Numbered from the stretch's first letter, positions 54,758 to 64,000 are shown. The stretch is 64,000 nucleotides of DNA from Fulvivirga sediminis (GCF_016757215.1 NZ_JAESIY010000001.1:248001-312000), one strand, 5' to 3'. Program-made: numbers and translations. The notes: generated by a model not told the origin, from the letters alone.

Positions 54758-55404
54758 TGAAAGTATACATAGCAGATGATCAAACCCTTTTTAGAAAGGG
54801 TATGGCTAGATTAGTAAAATCCTTTCCGGGGATTTTAGAAGTAAAAGAAGCTGAAAATGGAAAAGAATTACTGAATTTGGTAAAGGATAACCCTCCTAAT
54901 GTTATCCTGATGGATCTGGAAATGCCGGTTATGGACGGTATAGAAGCCACTGAGAAAATTATAAATCGCTATCCAGACATAAAGGTCATTATTCTTTCTA
55001 TGCATGATAGTCAGCAACACATATTTTACCTTATGGAAGTAGGCGCTCATGCCTTTTTATTAAAAAATGCAGAGCCTGAAGAAGTGGAAGAAGCTATAAA
55101 TGCAGTGGTGGAAAAGGATTTCTATCAGAATCAGTTAGTTGTTGATGCTCTGAGAAAAGGAGCGAAAGATCGGAAAAAAGCTGAATCCAGACCTGTTTTT
55201 AATCAGACATTGTCTCTTACCGAACGAGAAAAGGAAATACTATTACTTATATGTCGTGAGCTTACTATGAGGGAAATAGGAGAGAAATTATCTCTTTCTG
55301 AAAAGACGATTCATAACCATAGGGCTCGTATAATGGATAAAACTGGTGTGCGAAATACTGTAGGTCTTGTAAAATATGCCTATGAAAGTGGTTTGCTGGA
55401 CTAG
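54757..55404 (+). CDS. NarL/LuxR-family response regulator
   Basis: 215 residues. Receiver with ADDQ pair, phospho-Asp in VILMDLEMPVMDG, LSMH and LLKNA; then a LuxR-type HTH (LTEREKEILLLICRELTMRE, KTIHNHRARIMDKTGV). All key residues intact. It is the obvious partner of the coupled kinase. Targets unknown. Confidence 0.95.
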   Translation: MKVYIADDQTLFRKGMARLVKSFPGILEVKEAENGKELLNLVKDNPPNVILMDLEMPVMDGIEATEKIINRYPDIKVIILSMHDSQQHIFYLMEVGAHAFLLKNAEPEEVEEAINAVVEKDFYQNQLVVDALRKGAKDRKKAESRPVFNQTLSLTEREKEILLLICRELTMREIGEKLSLSEKTIHNHRARIMDKTGVRNTVGLVKYAYESGLLD

Positions 55405-55626
55405 ATACTTACATCTTGCGCATTAGGTAAATTTACCTAATTGTTTAGTGCAAAATACCCAATGCATAAGTCTTGACTATTATTTGAATTACGTGTAAAT
55501 TACTTAAAATCAATAGGTTGTTTGGCTTAATCTCTCTAGGTATAACTACTAAGAGAAATTCTGAAAAAATTATCCATTGATCAATTTATAACTTGCCATC
55601 ACTAATCGTTTAAAACTCTTTAGTAG

Positions 55627-56085
55627 ATGAAAAGCAGACGTATTCTTATTATCCATCAAGATGAAGAAACCAGGAGAGAAATGCATAGCATACTTTCCCA
55701 TTTTGATTTTGACCTTATGTATGCATCAGATGGCTTACATGGTTTATATGCAGCCAAGGAAAATCAGCCAGATTTGATTATTACAGATATTGATATAGCT
55801 GTACTAAATGGCCTTGATATGGTGGGTATGCTCAGAAATGAGAAATCTACTAAAGATATAAGCATAATATGCCTCCACGGAGAAATGGATCTTGATTATA
55901 TTCGATCTGCCAGGGAGCTGGAGGCTAGTGCCTTTTTAATAAAGCCTTATTTAGATAACTCTCTCATATATGCAGTAAAAAAGTCTTTGGGAGAGACGGA
56001 TCTGAAGGTGAATAAAGAAAGAAGGCCTTTGAGATATGAAGAATGTAGAGCTCAGAAGTTAGCGTCGTTTATTAATTACGCCTGA
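55627..56085 (+). CDS. Stand-alone receiver-domain protein with altered acidic pair
   Basis: 152 residues, a receiver with no output domain and a basic C-terminal tail. The phospho-acceptor (LIITDIDIAVLNG) and the lysine (FLIKPY) are present. The N-terminal acidic pair that binds Mg2+ reads IHQDEE rather than VDDxx, and the Thr/Ser position is His (CLHGE). It follows the NarL pair by 222 bp and may be a phosphorelay or decoy receiver, or phosphorylation-independent. Confidence 0.85.
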   Translation: MKSRRILIIHQDEETRREMHSILSHFDFDLMYASDGLHGLYAAKENQPDLIITDIDIAVLNGLDMVGMLRNEKSTKDISIICLHGEMDLDYIRSARELEASAFLIKPYLDNSLIYAVKKSLGETDLKVNKERRPLRYEECRAQKLASFINYA

Positions 56086-56131
56086 GCCTTGTCTTAATTT
56101 AATTATAATTATTGGTTTGGTTTTAACTAAG

Positions 56132-56164
56132 GCTACCTCTCTGTCAAAGAGGTAGCTTTTTTTC
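56132..56164 (+). terminator. Terminator after the receiver gene
   Basis: Stem GCTACCTCT (56132-56140) with AGAGGTAGC (56148-56156), then a run of eight Ts. Confidence 0.88.
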
Positions 56165-56175
56165 TAATGCAACAG

Positions 56176-58002
56176 TTAATTAAAGATGGGTCTTACCGGT
56201 AAGGTATATTCTCTCCCTTTATTTACTTCTTTTAAATATTTCATAAGTGGCTGAAAATATTCTAGCATAGCTTTGGCATTGATGTCTTCTCCGGTAGCAT
56301 CTTTTAATAGCTGACGCCAGTCTTCAGTAGCGCCTGTTTTGAGTAGCTTATGTAAAAACTCTCCAGTAGCTTTGCTTCCAAAGTAGTTGGTAGCGCGAGG
56401 ATCCTGATGGAGGATATTTTTGGCTATATGGCTATGAATTTGAAATAGTAGAGCGTATGATAAGGCATAGTCATAATACTGTGCCGCATCATTGTTAATA
56501 TGCGTTTTGGATGTGGCGTCGGCAAATTCTTCACCACGCGGTGTAGGAGGTACTATCCCCTGAAATTTTTCTTTATATTCCCACCATTTGGCATTAAACT
56601 GATCTTGAGGAAGGTTATTAAGATAAAGGTCGTGCTCAAAATGGGTCATCACTCCTGAAGAAAAGGGAATAAAAACAATATGACTTAATGCTTCTTTCAG
56701 TAAAGTTATGGTTTCATCAGTCTCCACATGGGCGGGTATGAGTTCTAGCTCGGTGAGGAAGGGCTTCTGGGTAGCTGCAAGGCCCATCATGCTACCTATA
56801 GCCTCATGAAAAGCACGATTGGCTCCACCTCTAAGCAAAGGGGGTACTTCAGGGGTGGAATATGACATGTAATAGTAAATATGTCCAAGCTCATGGTGAG
56901 TAGTTTCATACCACTCGGCATTGGGGATAACACTCATTAAACTGCGTACATCTTGTTGAAGATCCATGTGCCACGCAGAAGCATGATTGTTCTTTTTGTA
57001 ACCTGCATCAGCAGGTGCAGGATATAAGCTAGAGCTGTCATAGAAGCTTTTCGGAAGGGGATCAAAGCCTAGGCTTACATAAAAATTTTCTGCTTGTTTA
57101 ACCAGCCATTCGGCACCTTTTGCTTCTAAAGCGGCATCCAGATCTATTCCTTCTACATTTATAATCGATGACCAGTCTTGTCCCCAGCGGTTAGGTAGCC
57201 AGTGGGCAGGAATCATTTTAGGAACAGTAGATACTCCATATTTTTTAGCGAGTTCATAGCGTACATATGTATGTAACTCTCTATATAGCGGCCATACTTC
57301 TTCTATAAGTTGTCGGTTGAGCGCCATCATTTCATCTACAGACATGCCATAGTCCGAGACCTGATAAGAGAAATAATCCTGATACCCCAAGGCCTGCACT
57401 GTTTCATTTCTTAATGTTCTTAACTGATCTAGTCCCGATTTTAATTCTTTTCCTACCTCTTTGCTGGCATCCCAGGCAGCCTCTCTTAAAAGTAGATCAT
57501 TTTCATTTTTAAGAATATTATCTATGTCATTCGTAGAAACTGACTTATTCCCTATTTTATAATCATAGCCGAAAAGGCGCTCGGTTTGTAAAGCTTCTGC
57601 TTTAATTCTTTGCTTTACTACTTTTTCTGCTGTAGCAGGATTATTGGCTGCAGAGTATAATATGGCTTCCAATTGTTTTGCCTGAAGGGTATCAAGAACA
57701 TTCTTGTTTTTAAGAAACTCTCTGGTCTTTTCTATAACTTCTTTACTGCCTGTGAACGCAGCCAAGGCTTCATTGGCCAAGCGCGTATGATAGGCATTCA
57801 TAGTATCTCCTTCTACTATATGCGTATTAGACTCCCATTCAGCTAGCGAAGACTGATAGTATAGCTTCAAATATTTAGTGTTATAATCATCAAGAAAAGC
57901 CTGTACCTCTGGGTTTGGTGCATGGTTGTTTTCTTTTTTGGCGTTATTACACCCTCCTAAAAACAGTAGGGCAGCCAGAAATGCTGTTGATATTTTTTTC
58001 AT
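56176..58002 (-). CDS. M2-family peptidyl-dipeptidase (ACE-like), lipoprotein
   Basis: 608 residues. Signal with lipobox (FLAALLFLGGCNN, Cys18). The zinc motif THHELGHIYYYM gives H370, E371, H374 and the third ligand is E400 in FHEAIG, spaced as in angiotensin-converting enzyme. Surrounding LLRGGANRAFHEAIGSMMGL matches the family well. It should trim dipeptides from peptides at the cell surface or in the periplasm. Stand-alone gene next to a secreted orphan on the same strand. Confidence 0.93.
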   Translation of the reverse strand: MKKISTAFLAALLFLGGCNNAKKENNHAPNPEVQAFLDDYNTKYLKLYYQSSLAEWESNTHIVEGDTMNAYHTRLANEALAAFTGSKEVIEKTREFLKNKNVLDTLQAKQLEAILYSAANNPATAEKVVKQRIKAEALQTERLFGYDYKIGNKSVSTNDIDNILKNENDLLLREAAWDASKEVGKELKSGLDQLRTLRNETVQALGYQDYFSYQVSDYGMSVDEMMALNRQLIEEVWPLYRELHTYVRYELAKKYGVSTVPKMIPAHWLPNRWGQDWSSIINVEGIDLDAALEAKGAEWLVKQAENFYVSLGFDPLPKSFYDSSSLYPAPADAGYKKNNHASAWHMDLQQDVRSLMSVIPNAEWYETTHHELGHIYYYMSYSTPEVPPLLRGGANRAFHEAIGSMMGLAATQKPFLTELELIPAHVETDETITLLKEALSHIVFIPFSSGVMTHFEHDLYLNNLPQDQFNAKWWEYKEKFQGIVPPTPRGEEFADATSKTHINNDAAQYYDYALSYALLFQIHSHIAKNILHQDPRATNYFGSKATGEFLHKLLKTGATEDWRQLLKDATGEDINAKAMLEYFQPLMKYLKEVNKGREYTLPVRPIFN

Positions 58003-58045
58003 AAATCTGCAGTTAGGTTATCACAGAAACCCCACCAGGTGAGCT

Positions 58046-59062
58046 CTAATTTCTCACCAGCTCGTTGCGTAGGTTATCAACATAGTTGATTAGAGCGTCT
58101 TGCCAGCGTGGTGCGGCATCCCATCTTTTTCCTAAAAAGATATTACCGGAGTAAATATGTTTTATATAAAACTTATAAACGGGAGTATTAATATTATTGG
58201 ATGATGTTCTAGTCTTGTCATTCACAATCACTTCTGAAATAAATGCGGTTTCCGACTCTTTAATAGGGTATTCCAGCATTTCTTTTACAGATTTGGAAGT
58301 AGAATGTACATAATATAGAATGTACTGATACCCGTCTGATCTAAGTTTTTTCTCTTCTCTTTCGGGGTCTACAAAGCCGTATTCATAGGGGTAATTGGTC
58401 ATAGCCTGGCTAATAGCGGCCGTATCGGCAAACATCGGGATGGCCAGTTTTTCTGAAGAGAAATTGAGATCGTAATATTCTCCTCTTCTCGCTTTTATCA
58501 CCCTGGGCATATCCCCATATTCAGGTACGGTAGTCACCAGAAGGTTTTCTCTATCTTGAGGTGAATTACCGGCTACCCTGTATAATGAAGACATGAGCTC
58601 TTCCATATTGGCATTTTCTATCTTCCAGGCTGTTTGGCCAGGTACAATCAGGCGGTTTTCATCATGTACTTTGGTTAAGATGACCTTATTAATGCCATTT
58701 TCTTTGATCAAAAAGACTACATTTTCAATTTCTCTACTATTGAAGTTGCCCATAAAAGCTTCAAAAGATTCTTTGCCACTATATATGTCTTCCATGTGAT
58801 AATAAACGACAGCGTCTATACCTGCTTTTCTAAATCCAGGCTGCGCAATTTCTGCCATAGCATGCCAGTTTCCTCTGATGTAAGGAGTAGTGCTTTTTGG
58901 GGGCACATCTACCAATACCATCGATTTAGTTTTTAATATGTCTTTAGGTAACTCCTGGGTGTATTGCAGGGAGTCTAGGATATCATGTATGGGGCGTTTG
59001 TCTTGGGCTTTTACGGCTCCCGTTACTATTAAGAAAATTGCAATAAGAAGATATTTGTGCAT
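58046..59062 (-). CDS. Secreted orphan protein
   Basis: 338 residues with a signal peptide (MHKYLLIAIFLIVTGAVKAQ). The remaining part is mixed alpha-beta with no motif I can name; it contains two related stretches, one about 65-110 and one about 220-260, with YYxHxxSxK-like spacing (VVYYHMEDIYSGKESFE; ILYYVHSTSKSVKEML). It lies 44 bp upstream of the M2 peptidase on the same strand, so both may be one transcript. Possibly an accessory of that peptidase; unproven. Confidence 0.75.
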   Translation of the reverse strand: MHKYLLIAIFLIVTGAVKAQDKRPIHDILDSLQYTQELPKDILKTKSMVLVDVPPKSTTPYIRGNWHAMAEIAQPGFRKAGIDAVVYYHMEDIYSGKESFEAFMGNFNSREIENVVFLIKENGINKVILTKVHDENRLIVPGQTAWKIENANMEELMSSLYRVAGNSPQDRENLLVTTVPEYGDMPRVIKARRGEYYDLNFSSEKLAIPMFADTAAISQAMTNYPYEYGFVDPEREEKKLRSDGYQYILYYVHSTSKSVKEMLEYPIKESETAFISEVIVNDKTRTSSNNINTPVYKFYIKHIYSGNIFLGKRWDAAPRWQDALINYVDNLRNELVRN

Positions 59063-59151
59063 AACTTAGGGTTCTACTGTTTCAAATAACGTTGAAAAAT
59101 TAGTTTATTGAAAAACAATCCGGTTTTTAATTAATACCCTATAAAATATTT

Positions 59152-60615
59152 ATGCTTAAATGGATTATTAATCATCAGTCCAAAAAGATAAGTAGGTCAC
59201 CATCTTGGGGTAAAAACCGATTGCTTACCGTACTATCTATTTTGCTGGCTTTGGTGGCTGTTTTATATTTAATGGTGGTGGGTTTTCTGATGGACCGCAT
59301 CATTATGATTATGTTTCCTGAAGAACCAGTAATTGAAACCTATGCAGGCTTGGTACTTTTTTATTTCACCTCAGAGCTTATTATGAGATTTTACCTGCAG
59401 GAGATACCAGCATTAGAGATACAGCCTTACCGAGTACTACCTGTAAAAAGGAGCCATCTCATCCATTACTTATTGCTGAGATCAGCAATGACCTTGTTTA
59501 ATCTGGTGCCCCTATTTCTGGTAATACCATTTGCACTGATGCAGGTACTGCCAGCCTATGGCTGGGGGCTCACCGCTAGCTGGGTTCTCTCTATTACTTC
59601 ATTATCTCTCATTTGCAGTTTTGGTATCGTTTATCTAAAGAAAACCATTTTTAAGAATTCTTGGGTGATGTTGATCTTCGTGGGGCTGGTGTTGCTCGTT
59701 TTTGCTTTAGATTATTATCATATTATTGATTTTAGATCAGTGTCTGCCGGCTTATTTATGCTTTCTCTTCATTATTATTTTGTGCCTGCTATTGCTTTGC
59801 TTACCATAGTAGCAGTGTATAGCTTATGTTTTTTTACCCTTAAAAGGGCCTTTTATGCAGAGCAAATACAGGAAAAGAAGCACGATAATATGTGGTTTAA
59901 CTTCAATCCTCATTTTAAAAATGAACTAATTACCCTAGAGTTGAGATTGATTTTGAGAAACAAAAGACCTCGGTCTATGCTTTTGATGTCTTTGTTTTTC
60001 ATTTTATATGGGTTTCTTTTTTATACTAAAGACAGTTATATGGATGGTTATGCCATGCTCATTTTTGTTGGCATTTTCATTACTGGCGGTTTTATGATTA
60101 ATTATGGTCAGTTTAGTTTTAGCTGGGAGAGTGGTTATTTTGACACCTTCCTAACCAAGAACATAAGTTATAGACAGATTATTGAAAATAAGCTTAAACT
60201 TTTTGATTACGGGTGTCTAATTGGATTTCTGCTGTCATTACCTTACGGTTTTTTTGGAGCTAAGATTGTGCTTATTCATATTGCTACTCTCTTATTTAAT
60301 ATGGGAGTAAACTCATTCTTTATTCTATACTTCACTGGTAAAAGCCCAAAAAGGATAGATTTGTCTAAATCAAGTATGTTTAATTATGAGGGAGCAGGCT
60401 TAGCACAATTTATATTAGCGGTCCCATGTTTTATGACTCCCCTATGTGGGTATATGTTTTTTTATTTATTTGGGATACCTATTTGGGGAGTGGTGCTCAT
60501 TGCTTTTCAAGGAGTTCTTGGAATTATGTTTCGTCAGAAGCTGATAGATGTGCTGGTGAAGAGGTTTAATAATTATAAGTACGTAATAGCGGACTCACTA
60601 AGGAATAATGATTAA
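59152..60615 (+). CDS. DUF5687 membrane protein, ABC exporter permease
   Basis: 487 residues with about ten to twelve TM helices (VLSILLALVAVLYLMVVGFL, YFTSELIMRFYLQ, LVPLFLVIPFALMQVL and more). The N-terminal WIINHQSKKISRSPSWG and the YRVLPVKRSHL stretch are typical of DUF5687 proteins of Bacteroidota. The end overlaps the ATPase start by 8 nt, so the two build one exporter. Substrate unknown. Confidence 0.88.
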   Translation: MLKWIINHQSKKISRSPSWGKNRLLTVLSILLALVAVLYLMVVGFLMDRIIMIMFPEEPVIETYAGLVLFYFTSELIMRFYLQEIPALEIQPYRVLPVKRSHLIHYLLLRSAMTLFNLVPLFLVIPFALMQVLPAYGWGLTASWVLSITSLSLICSFGIVYLKKTIFKNSWVMLIFVGLVLLVFALDYYHIIDFRSVSAGLFMLSLHYYFVPAIALLTIVAVYSLCFFTLKRAFYAEQIQEKKHDNMWFNFNPHFKNELITLELRLILRNKRPRSMLLMSLFFILYGFLFYTKDSYMDGYAMLIFVGIFITGGFMINYGQFSFSWESGYFDTFLTKNISYRQIIENKLKLFDYGCLIGFLLSLPYGFFGAKIVLIHIATLLFNMGVNSFFILYFTGKSPKRIDLSKSSMFNYEGAGLAQFILAVPCFMTPLCGYMFFYLFGIPIWGVVLIAFQGVLGIMFRQKLIDVLVKRFNNYKYVIADSLRNND

Positions 60616-61306
60616 AATACAAGGGGTAAGAAAGCAGTATAAAGGAAATTTGGTGCTTAACCTGCCTACTATAAAAATAGAAACAGGAAGTACAGTAGGC
60701 ATAGTTGGAAACAATGGAGCTGGAAAAACTACTATGTTTCGTGTTATTCTGGATTTGATAATGCCTAATGATGGTGAAGTGCTGCTAAAGGATATTCCTG
60801 TAAAAGGGAAAGATGAATGGAAGAGCTTTACGAGCTCTTTTCTTGATGAAGGTTTTTTGATTAGCTTTCTCACCCCTGACGAGTATTTTGCATTTGTAGG
60901 TGGACTGCATAAAATGTCTCCCGCGGATATAGGTCTGGCGTTGCAGAGGTTTGAGGGTATATTTAATGATGAAGTACGGGGTAAGGAAAAATATATCAGG
61001 GATCTCTCTAAGGGTAATCAAAAGAAGATAGGTATAGCCTCTGCATTCTTGGGTAATCCTGAAATTATTATTCTTGATGAGCCCTTTGCCAATCTTGACC
61101 CCAGCACACAGATAAAACTAAAAAGGCTACTGATAGAATATCGAAATGATCATTCTGTAACCTACCTAATATCTAGCCATGACCTTACGCATATTACAGA
61201 AGTATGTGATCGTATTATTGTATTAGAAAAGGGAGAGGTAATAAAAGATCTTCATACTTCACCCTCTACCCTTACAGAGTTACAAGAATATTTTAATAAT
61301 GGCTAA
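60608..61306 (+). CDS. ABC transporter ATP-binding protein, partner of DUF5687
   Basis: 232 residues. Walker A GNNGAGKTTMF, signature DLSKGNQKKIGIASAF, Walker B IIILDEPFANLDP and H-loop ISSHDLTHI are intact, so a fully active single ATPase. It overlaps its permease gene and ends in a shared terminator. Confidence 0.93.
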   Translation: MIKIQGVRKQYKGNLVLNLPTIKIETGSTVGIVGNNGAGKTTMFRVILDLIMPNDGEVLLKDIPVKGKDEWKSFTSSFLDEGFLISFLTPDEYFAFVGGLHKMSPADIGLALQRFEGIFNDEVRGKEKYIRDLSKGNQKKIGIASAFLGNPEIIILDEPFANLDPSTQIKLKRLLIEYRNDHSVTYLISSHDLTHITEVCDRIIVLEKGEVIKDLHTSPSTLTELQEYFNNG

Positions 61307-61341
61307 AAAAAAGATCGGCTCTATTAAGAACCGACCTTTTT
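61306..61341. terminator. Imperfect bidirectional terminator
   Basis: AGATCGGCTC (61312-61321) pairs with GAACCGACCT (61328-61337) at 8 of 10 positions, flanked by A and T runs in both directions, between the ATPase gene and the converging desaturase gene. Confidence 0.65.
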
Positions 61342-61360
61342 CAATTCGTTTTGCTAACTC

Positions 61361-62266
61361 TTAAGCCGCCTTTTTCTTTTGCTCAGCTGCTTCCATAGCT
61401 GCTTTCTTTTCTGCCGCTATTTGTGCTGGGCTACCAAACATCATGTGATAAGCTTCTTTCAGAGATTTACTATTCTTTACATCTATGTAAATGTCACGCC
61501 ACTCGTGAAAATTCAATGTAATAGGGTTATAAGTGTTCACAGGCTCAGTCAGTCCATATTTAGGTCTTTCCTCTTCTGGTTGGAATGTGCCGAATATTCT
61601 GTCCCAAATAATGAGTGTGGAGCCATAGTTTTTGTCCAGGTATTTAGCATCACTAGAATGGTGCACTCTATGGTGTGAAGGAGTAGTGAAAATATACTCT
61701 ATCGGACGAGGCAACTTATGAATATATTCGGTGTGAATCCAGAACTGATATAAAACTTCTATTTGGTGGCAAATAAAGAATACTACTGGGTGAAAGCCAG
61801 TAAGAGCCACCGGAATAAAGAATATAACTTTAATATGCTGTGTCCAGCTCAGGCGAAATGCCACAGACCAATTATATTTCTCTGAATTGTGGTGCGTAAC
61901 ATGGGTAGCCCACCAGAATCTGTTTTCATGCCCCACTCTGTGAGCCCAGTATCTCCAAAAGTCAATCCAAATGATACATAATATGTAAGACCACCATGTG
62001 GCAGGAATTGACCAGGGAACCAGATTGTAGAAGAATAAAATAACACCAAAGGTTAATATCTTTAACCCTGCACTCATAGCCACATTTACCAGACCTATTA
62101 CAGCAGCGGATATAGTATCTTTAGAGTCATAATAGTCCTTTTTCTGCTTGTAACTTATTATCCATTCTATTGCCACTAATGACAGCATTACAGGTGCCGC
62201 ATACAAAATGATATTTGGCAGATCCATGGATAAAATTTGATCAACAGTGAATTTTTCTTTTTCCAT
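61361..62266 (-). CDS. Sterol desaturase/fatty acid hydroxylase superfamily protein
   Basis: 301 residues, four or more TM helices. Three His clusters for a di-iron site: HRVGHE (about 110), HVTHH (about 123) and HHRVHH (about 200), with WATHVTHHN and SPAQIAAEKK tail. The C-terminus has an Ala/Lys-rich tail. Family members hydroxylate or desaturate lipids in the membrane. Substrate unknown; ornithine or sterol-like lipids are options. Confidence 0.93.
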   Translation of the reverse strand: MEKEKFTVDQILSMDLPNIILYAAPVMLSLVAIEWIISYKQKKDYYDSKDTISAAVIGLVNVAMSAGLKILTFGVILFFYNLVPWSIPATWWSYILCIIWIDFWRYWAHRVGHENRFWWATHVTHHNSEKYNWSVAFRLSWTQHIKVIFFIPVALTGFHPVVFFICHQIEVLYQFWIHTEYIHKLPRPIEYIFTTPSHHRVHHSSDAKYLDKNYGSTLIIWDRIFGTFQPEEERPKYGLTEPVNTYNPITLNFHEWRDIYIDVKNSKSLKEAYHMMFGSPAQIAAEKKAAMEAAEQKKKAA

Positions 62267-62342
62267 ATACGATAGGTTAAAGTAAATTGAAGCGCTAAGT
62301 TACCGGATATAACATTTCAAATTAAGAAATTAGGGCCATTAT

Positions 62343-62966
62343 TTAATTGATTTTGATCATTTTTATTGTTGCGATACCCATATGTGCTGTCACATGAACG
62401 CATTCTCCATTTTCAAAATAATAAAGAGTGGTATCCTTATCCGGTTTTGTTAACTCATAAGTATGATCTTCTATTTTTTTTATTGGACAAAAAGAGCCAT
62501 GGTTTTCAGAGAAGATTTCGTTTAGCTTAGGTTCATTAAAATATAGGGCAGCTATGCTTTCTGTTATTCTTTTTTTTACAACTTGGTCTTCTTCGTCTTT
62601 TTGTTTTATCAGATATTCTGAGCCATTGAAGTGAACCGAGGTTTCACCTTTTACTTTTTGATTAAGTATGTTTTTGCAGTAAGAATTGCTTAAGCGATTA
62701 TTCTCATATTGTGATTTATAAGAAGAGTTGACTTCAAAACTGAGTATCATACTTATTTTTGATTTACTCTCAATGGAGTAATTGGTAATAGGGCCTTGTA
62801 CTTTTTTCTTTGCTATCATATAGCCCACAGAGTCTCCCTTCCATTCTACCCTATATATGTGTTCCTGTGCATATGAGCTTATTCCGATTGAAATAAGACC
62901 ACATAACACTATAAATGTCCTTTTATTGATTTTAAATAAGGTTTTTGAGAGCTTTCGTATAACCAT
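62343..62966 (-). CDS. Secreted DUF6134-like protein
   Basis: From the Met at 62966 (MVIRKLSKTLFKINKRTFIV) about 207 residues; the longer frame from 63053 adds 29 residues ahead of the signal peptide and seems wrong. The signal (VLCGLISIGISSYAQE) is followed by a beta-strand-rich domain (YRVEWKGDSVGYMIAKKK, YKSQYENNRLSNSYCKN) as in DUF6134. It is divergent from an ECF sigma gene. No function known. Confidence 0.75.
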   Translation of the reverse strand: MVIRKLSKTLFKINKRTFIVLCGLISIGISSYAQEHIYRVEWKGDSVGYMIAKKKVQGPITNYSIESKSKISMILSFEVNSSYKSQYENNRLSNSYCKNILNQKVKGETSVHFNGSEYLIKQKDEEDQVVKKRITESIAALYFNEPKLNEIFSENHGSFCPIKKIEDHTYELTKPDKDTTLYYFENGECVHVTAHMGIATIKMIKIN

Positions 62967-63058
62967 GTAAGAAACAACGACCGTTAAATTAAAATGTTTT
63001 ATATACGGTTGGAAACCTATTAGTGGGACTGTTGTCCTTACAATAACTAACACCTAAA

Positions 63059-63604
63059 GTGGAGGCAGAACACCAAACAATACATATTTACCTAATAAAA
63101 CGGTGCCAAAAAGGAGATAGGCAGGCCCAAACTGAGCTGTACAAGTTATATGTTGCGGCTATGTATAACATTTGTCGCCGAATGATGGGAGAAGAAGAAG
63201 AGGCTAAGGATGTACTGCAGGATGCATTCATTACTGCGTTTTCTTCTATTCATACGCTTAAAAAGGAAGTCACTTTTGGTGCATGGTTAAAAAGAATAGT
63301 CATTAATCATTGCTTAAACGCTCTTAAGAAAAGAAAACTATTAGTTTCTGAGTTGAATGATGATGTAGAGGTTGCCGAGTACCATGAGGAAGAGAATGAA
63401 TATTGTGCTTTAGAGAGTCATAAAATACTACAGGCTATAGATCATATTTCTGAAGGGTGTCGTACCGTAATGAATCTTTATCTTTTTGAAGGATACGATC
63501 ACAAAGAGATAGGGCAAATACTAGGAATTACTGAATCAGCCTCCAAGGCTCAGTACAGTAAGGCTAAAAGTAAAGTGAGGAAAATATTGAATCTAAATAC
63601 CTGA
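63059..63604 (+). CDS. ECF-type RNA polymerase sigma factor
   Basis: 181 residues from a GTG at 63059. Region 2 (YKLYVAAMYNICRRMMGEEE, VLQDAFITAFSSIHTL, FGAWLKRIVINHCLNALKKR) and region 4 (HISEGCRTVMNLYLFEGYDH, IGQILGITESASKAQYSKAK) are clear. It is followed 3 nt later by a membrane protein reaching the window edge, the usual anti-sigma position. Confidence 0.92.
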   Translation: MEAEHQTIHIYLIKRCQKGDRQAQTELYKLYVAAMYNICRRMMGEEEEAKDVLQDAFITAFSSIHTLKKEVTFGAWLKRIVINHCLNALKKRKLLVSELNDDVEVAEYHEEENEYCALESHKILQAIDHISEGCRTVMNLYLFEGYDHKEIGQILGITESASKAQYSKAKSKVRKILNLNT

Positions 63605-63606
63605 AC

Positions 63607-64000
63607 ATGAAAGATCAATTAAAAAACACTGTCCATAATCGCAGGAAGGAGTTTGATGTTTATCAGGCAGATTATGATGCGCTATGGAACAATATAGACA
63701 AAGCAATTACTAAAAAAAGTAGGTTGCACCTATGGTATAGCATGGCAAAAGTAGCCGCTGCGCTACTTCTTCTATGCGTGGCAGGGCTAGCTACACTTAA
63801 GGTGGTGGGAGTAGACCATCAAAACGGCTATGCTTTGCATGATGTATCACCAGAAATGGCAGAAACTGAGCTTTACTATTCTCAGCAGGTAGAAGAGAAG
63901 TTGAGATTTATTAAAGCGAACAATACTAATGTAGATCATGAAGTAATGCAGAATCTTTCAATGCTTGATAGTGCTTATGCAGAGCTTAAGAATGATCTTC
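63607..64000 (+). CDS. Putative anti-sigma membrane protein (cut by right edge)
   Basis: From ATG 63607 (MKDQLKNTVHNRRKEFDVYQ) at least 131 residues without a stop. A cytosolic N-terminus of about 43 residues leads to one TM helix (about 44-64, SMAKVAAALLLLCVAGLATLK) and an outer helical part with YSQQVEEKLRFIK. The order fits the regulators of ECF factors in Bacteroidota. The C-terminus lies beyond the window. Confidence 0.82.
   Translation, partial: MKDQLKNTVHNRRKEFDVYQADYDALWNNIDKAITKKSRLHLWYSMAKVAAALLLLCVAGLATLKVVGVDHQNGYALHDVSPEMAETELYYSQQVEEKLRFIKANNTNVDHEVMQNLSMLDSAYAELKNDL

Overview
The window looks like chromosomal DNA of a Bacteroidota bacterium, most likely of the order Cytophagales (Fulvivirga/Roseivirga-like). 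The signs are moderately AT-rich coding DNA, few Shine-Dalgarno sequences, TAnnTTTG-type promoter elements, a type IX secretion sorting tail, PadR-linked FtsX permeases, a DUF5687/ABC pair, a DUF4476 protein and an M2 peptidase. This placement rests on gene content only; no search was run. I saw no tRNA, rRNA, CRISPR array, phage or transposase gene.

Region by region. 1-5115: a diacylglycerol-kinase-like gene (cut by the window edge) divergent from an App1-type phosphatidate phosphatase, a DUF4476 protein, a decayed gene, an RluD pseudouridine synthase and an acidic orphan. 5117-15592: a ModF-like double ABC ATPase, a lipoprotein zinc metalloprotease, an ECF sigma/TonB operon, thioredoxin-like and YwqK-like proteins, Hsp20, an HtrA/DegP protease and an orphan HisA-like protein. 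15833-24510: an OmpR-type two-component system, lysA, msrA, an SDR, and a PadR/FtsX permease pair. 24511-27310: an accessory patch with a tandem 360-bp repeat, dispersed repeats and three AT-rich orphan genes. 27389-34655: two more FtsX permeases with a PadR, then an ECF sigma operon ending in a Spy/CpxP-plug fusion.

34682-44442 is mostly housekeeping: queG, ruvB, apbE, a methyltransferase, a ZIP transporter, acs, a T9SS cargo protein and an ABC ATPase. 44489-49334 is the thrABC operon, preceded by what reads as a Thr/Ile-rich leader peptide. 49510-56085 holds a TonB protein, an oxyR/PLP-enzyme/fructosamine-kinase operon and a NarL-type sensor/regulator pair plus a lone receiver. 56176-64000 holds an M2 peptidase, a secreted orphan, a DUF5687/ABC exporter, a sterol-desaturase-like enzyme, a DUF6134-like protein and an ECF sigma with a putative anti-sigma cut by the right edge.

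The strongest regulatory signals are the thr leader peptide; two long inverted repeats with identical 28-nt spacing just upstream of both padR genes; and a perfect hairpin abutting an unusually strong SD in front of hsp20. Among proteins the oddest are a HisA-like enzyme lacking the beta-1 catalytic Asp, and a double ABC ATPase with complementary degeneration of its two halves. No clearly new multi-gene defence or biosynthetic system is evident; the PadR/FtsX modules and the repeat-bounded island are the best candidates for something undescribed.
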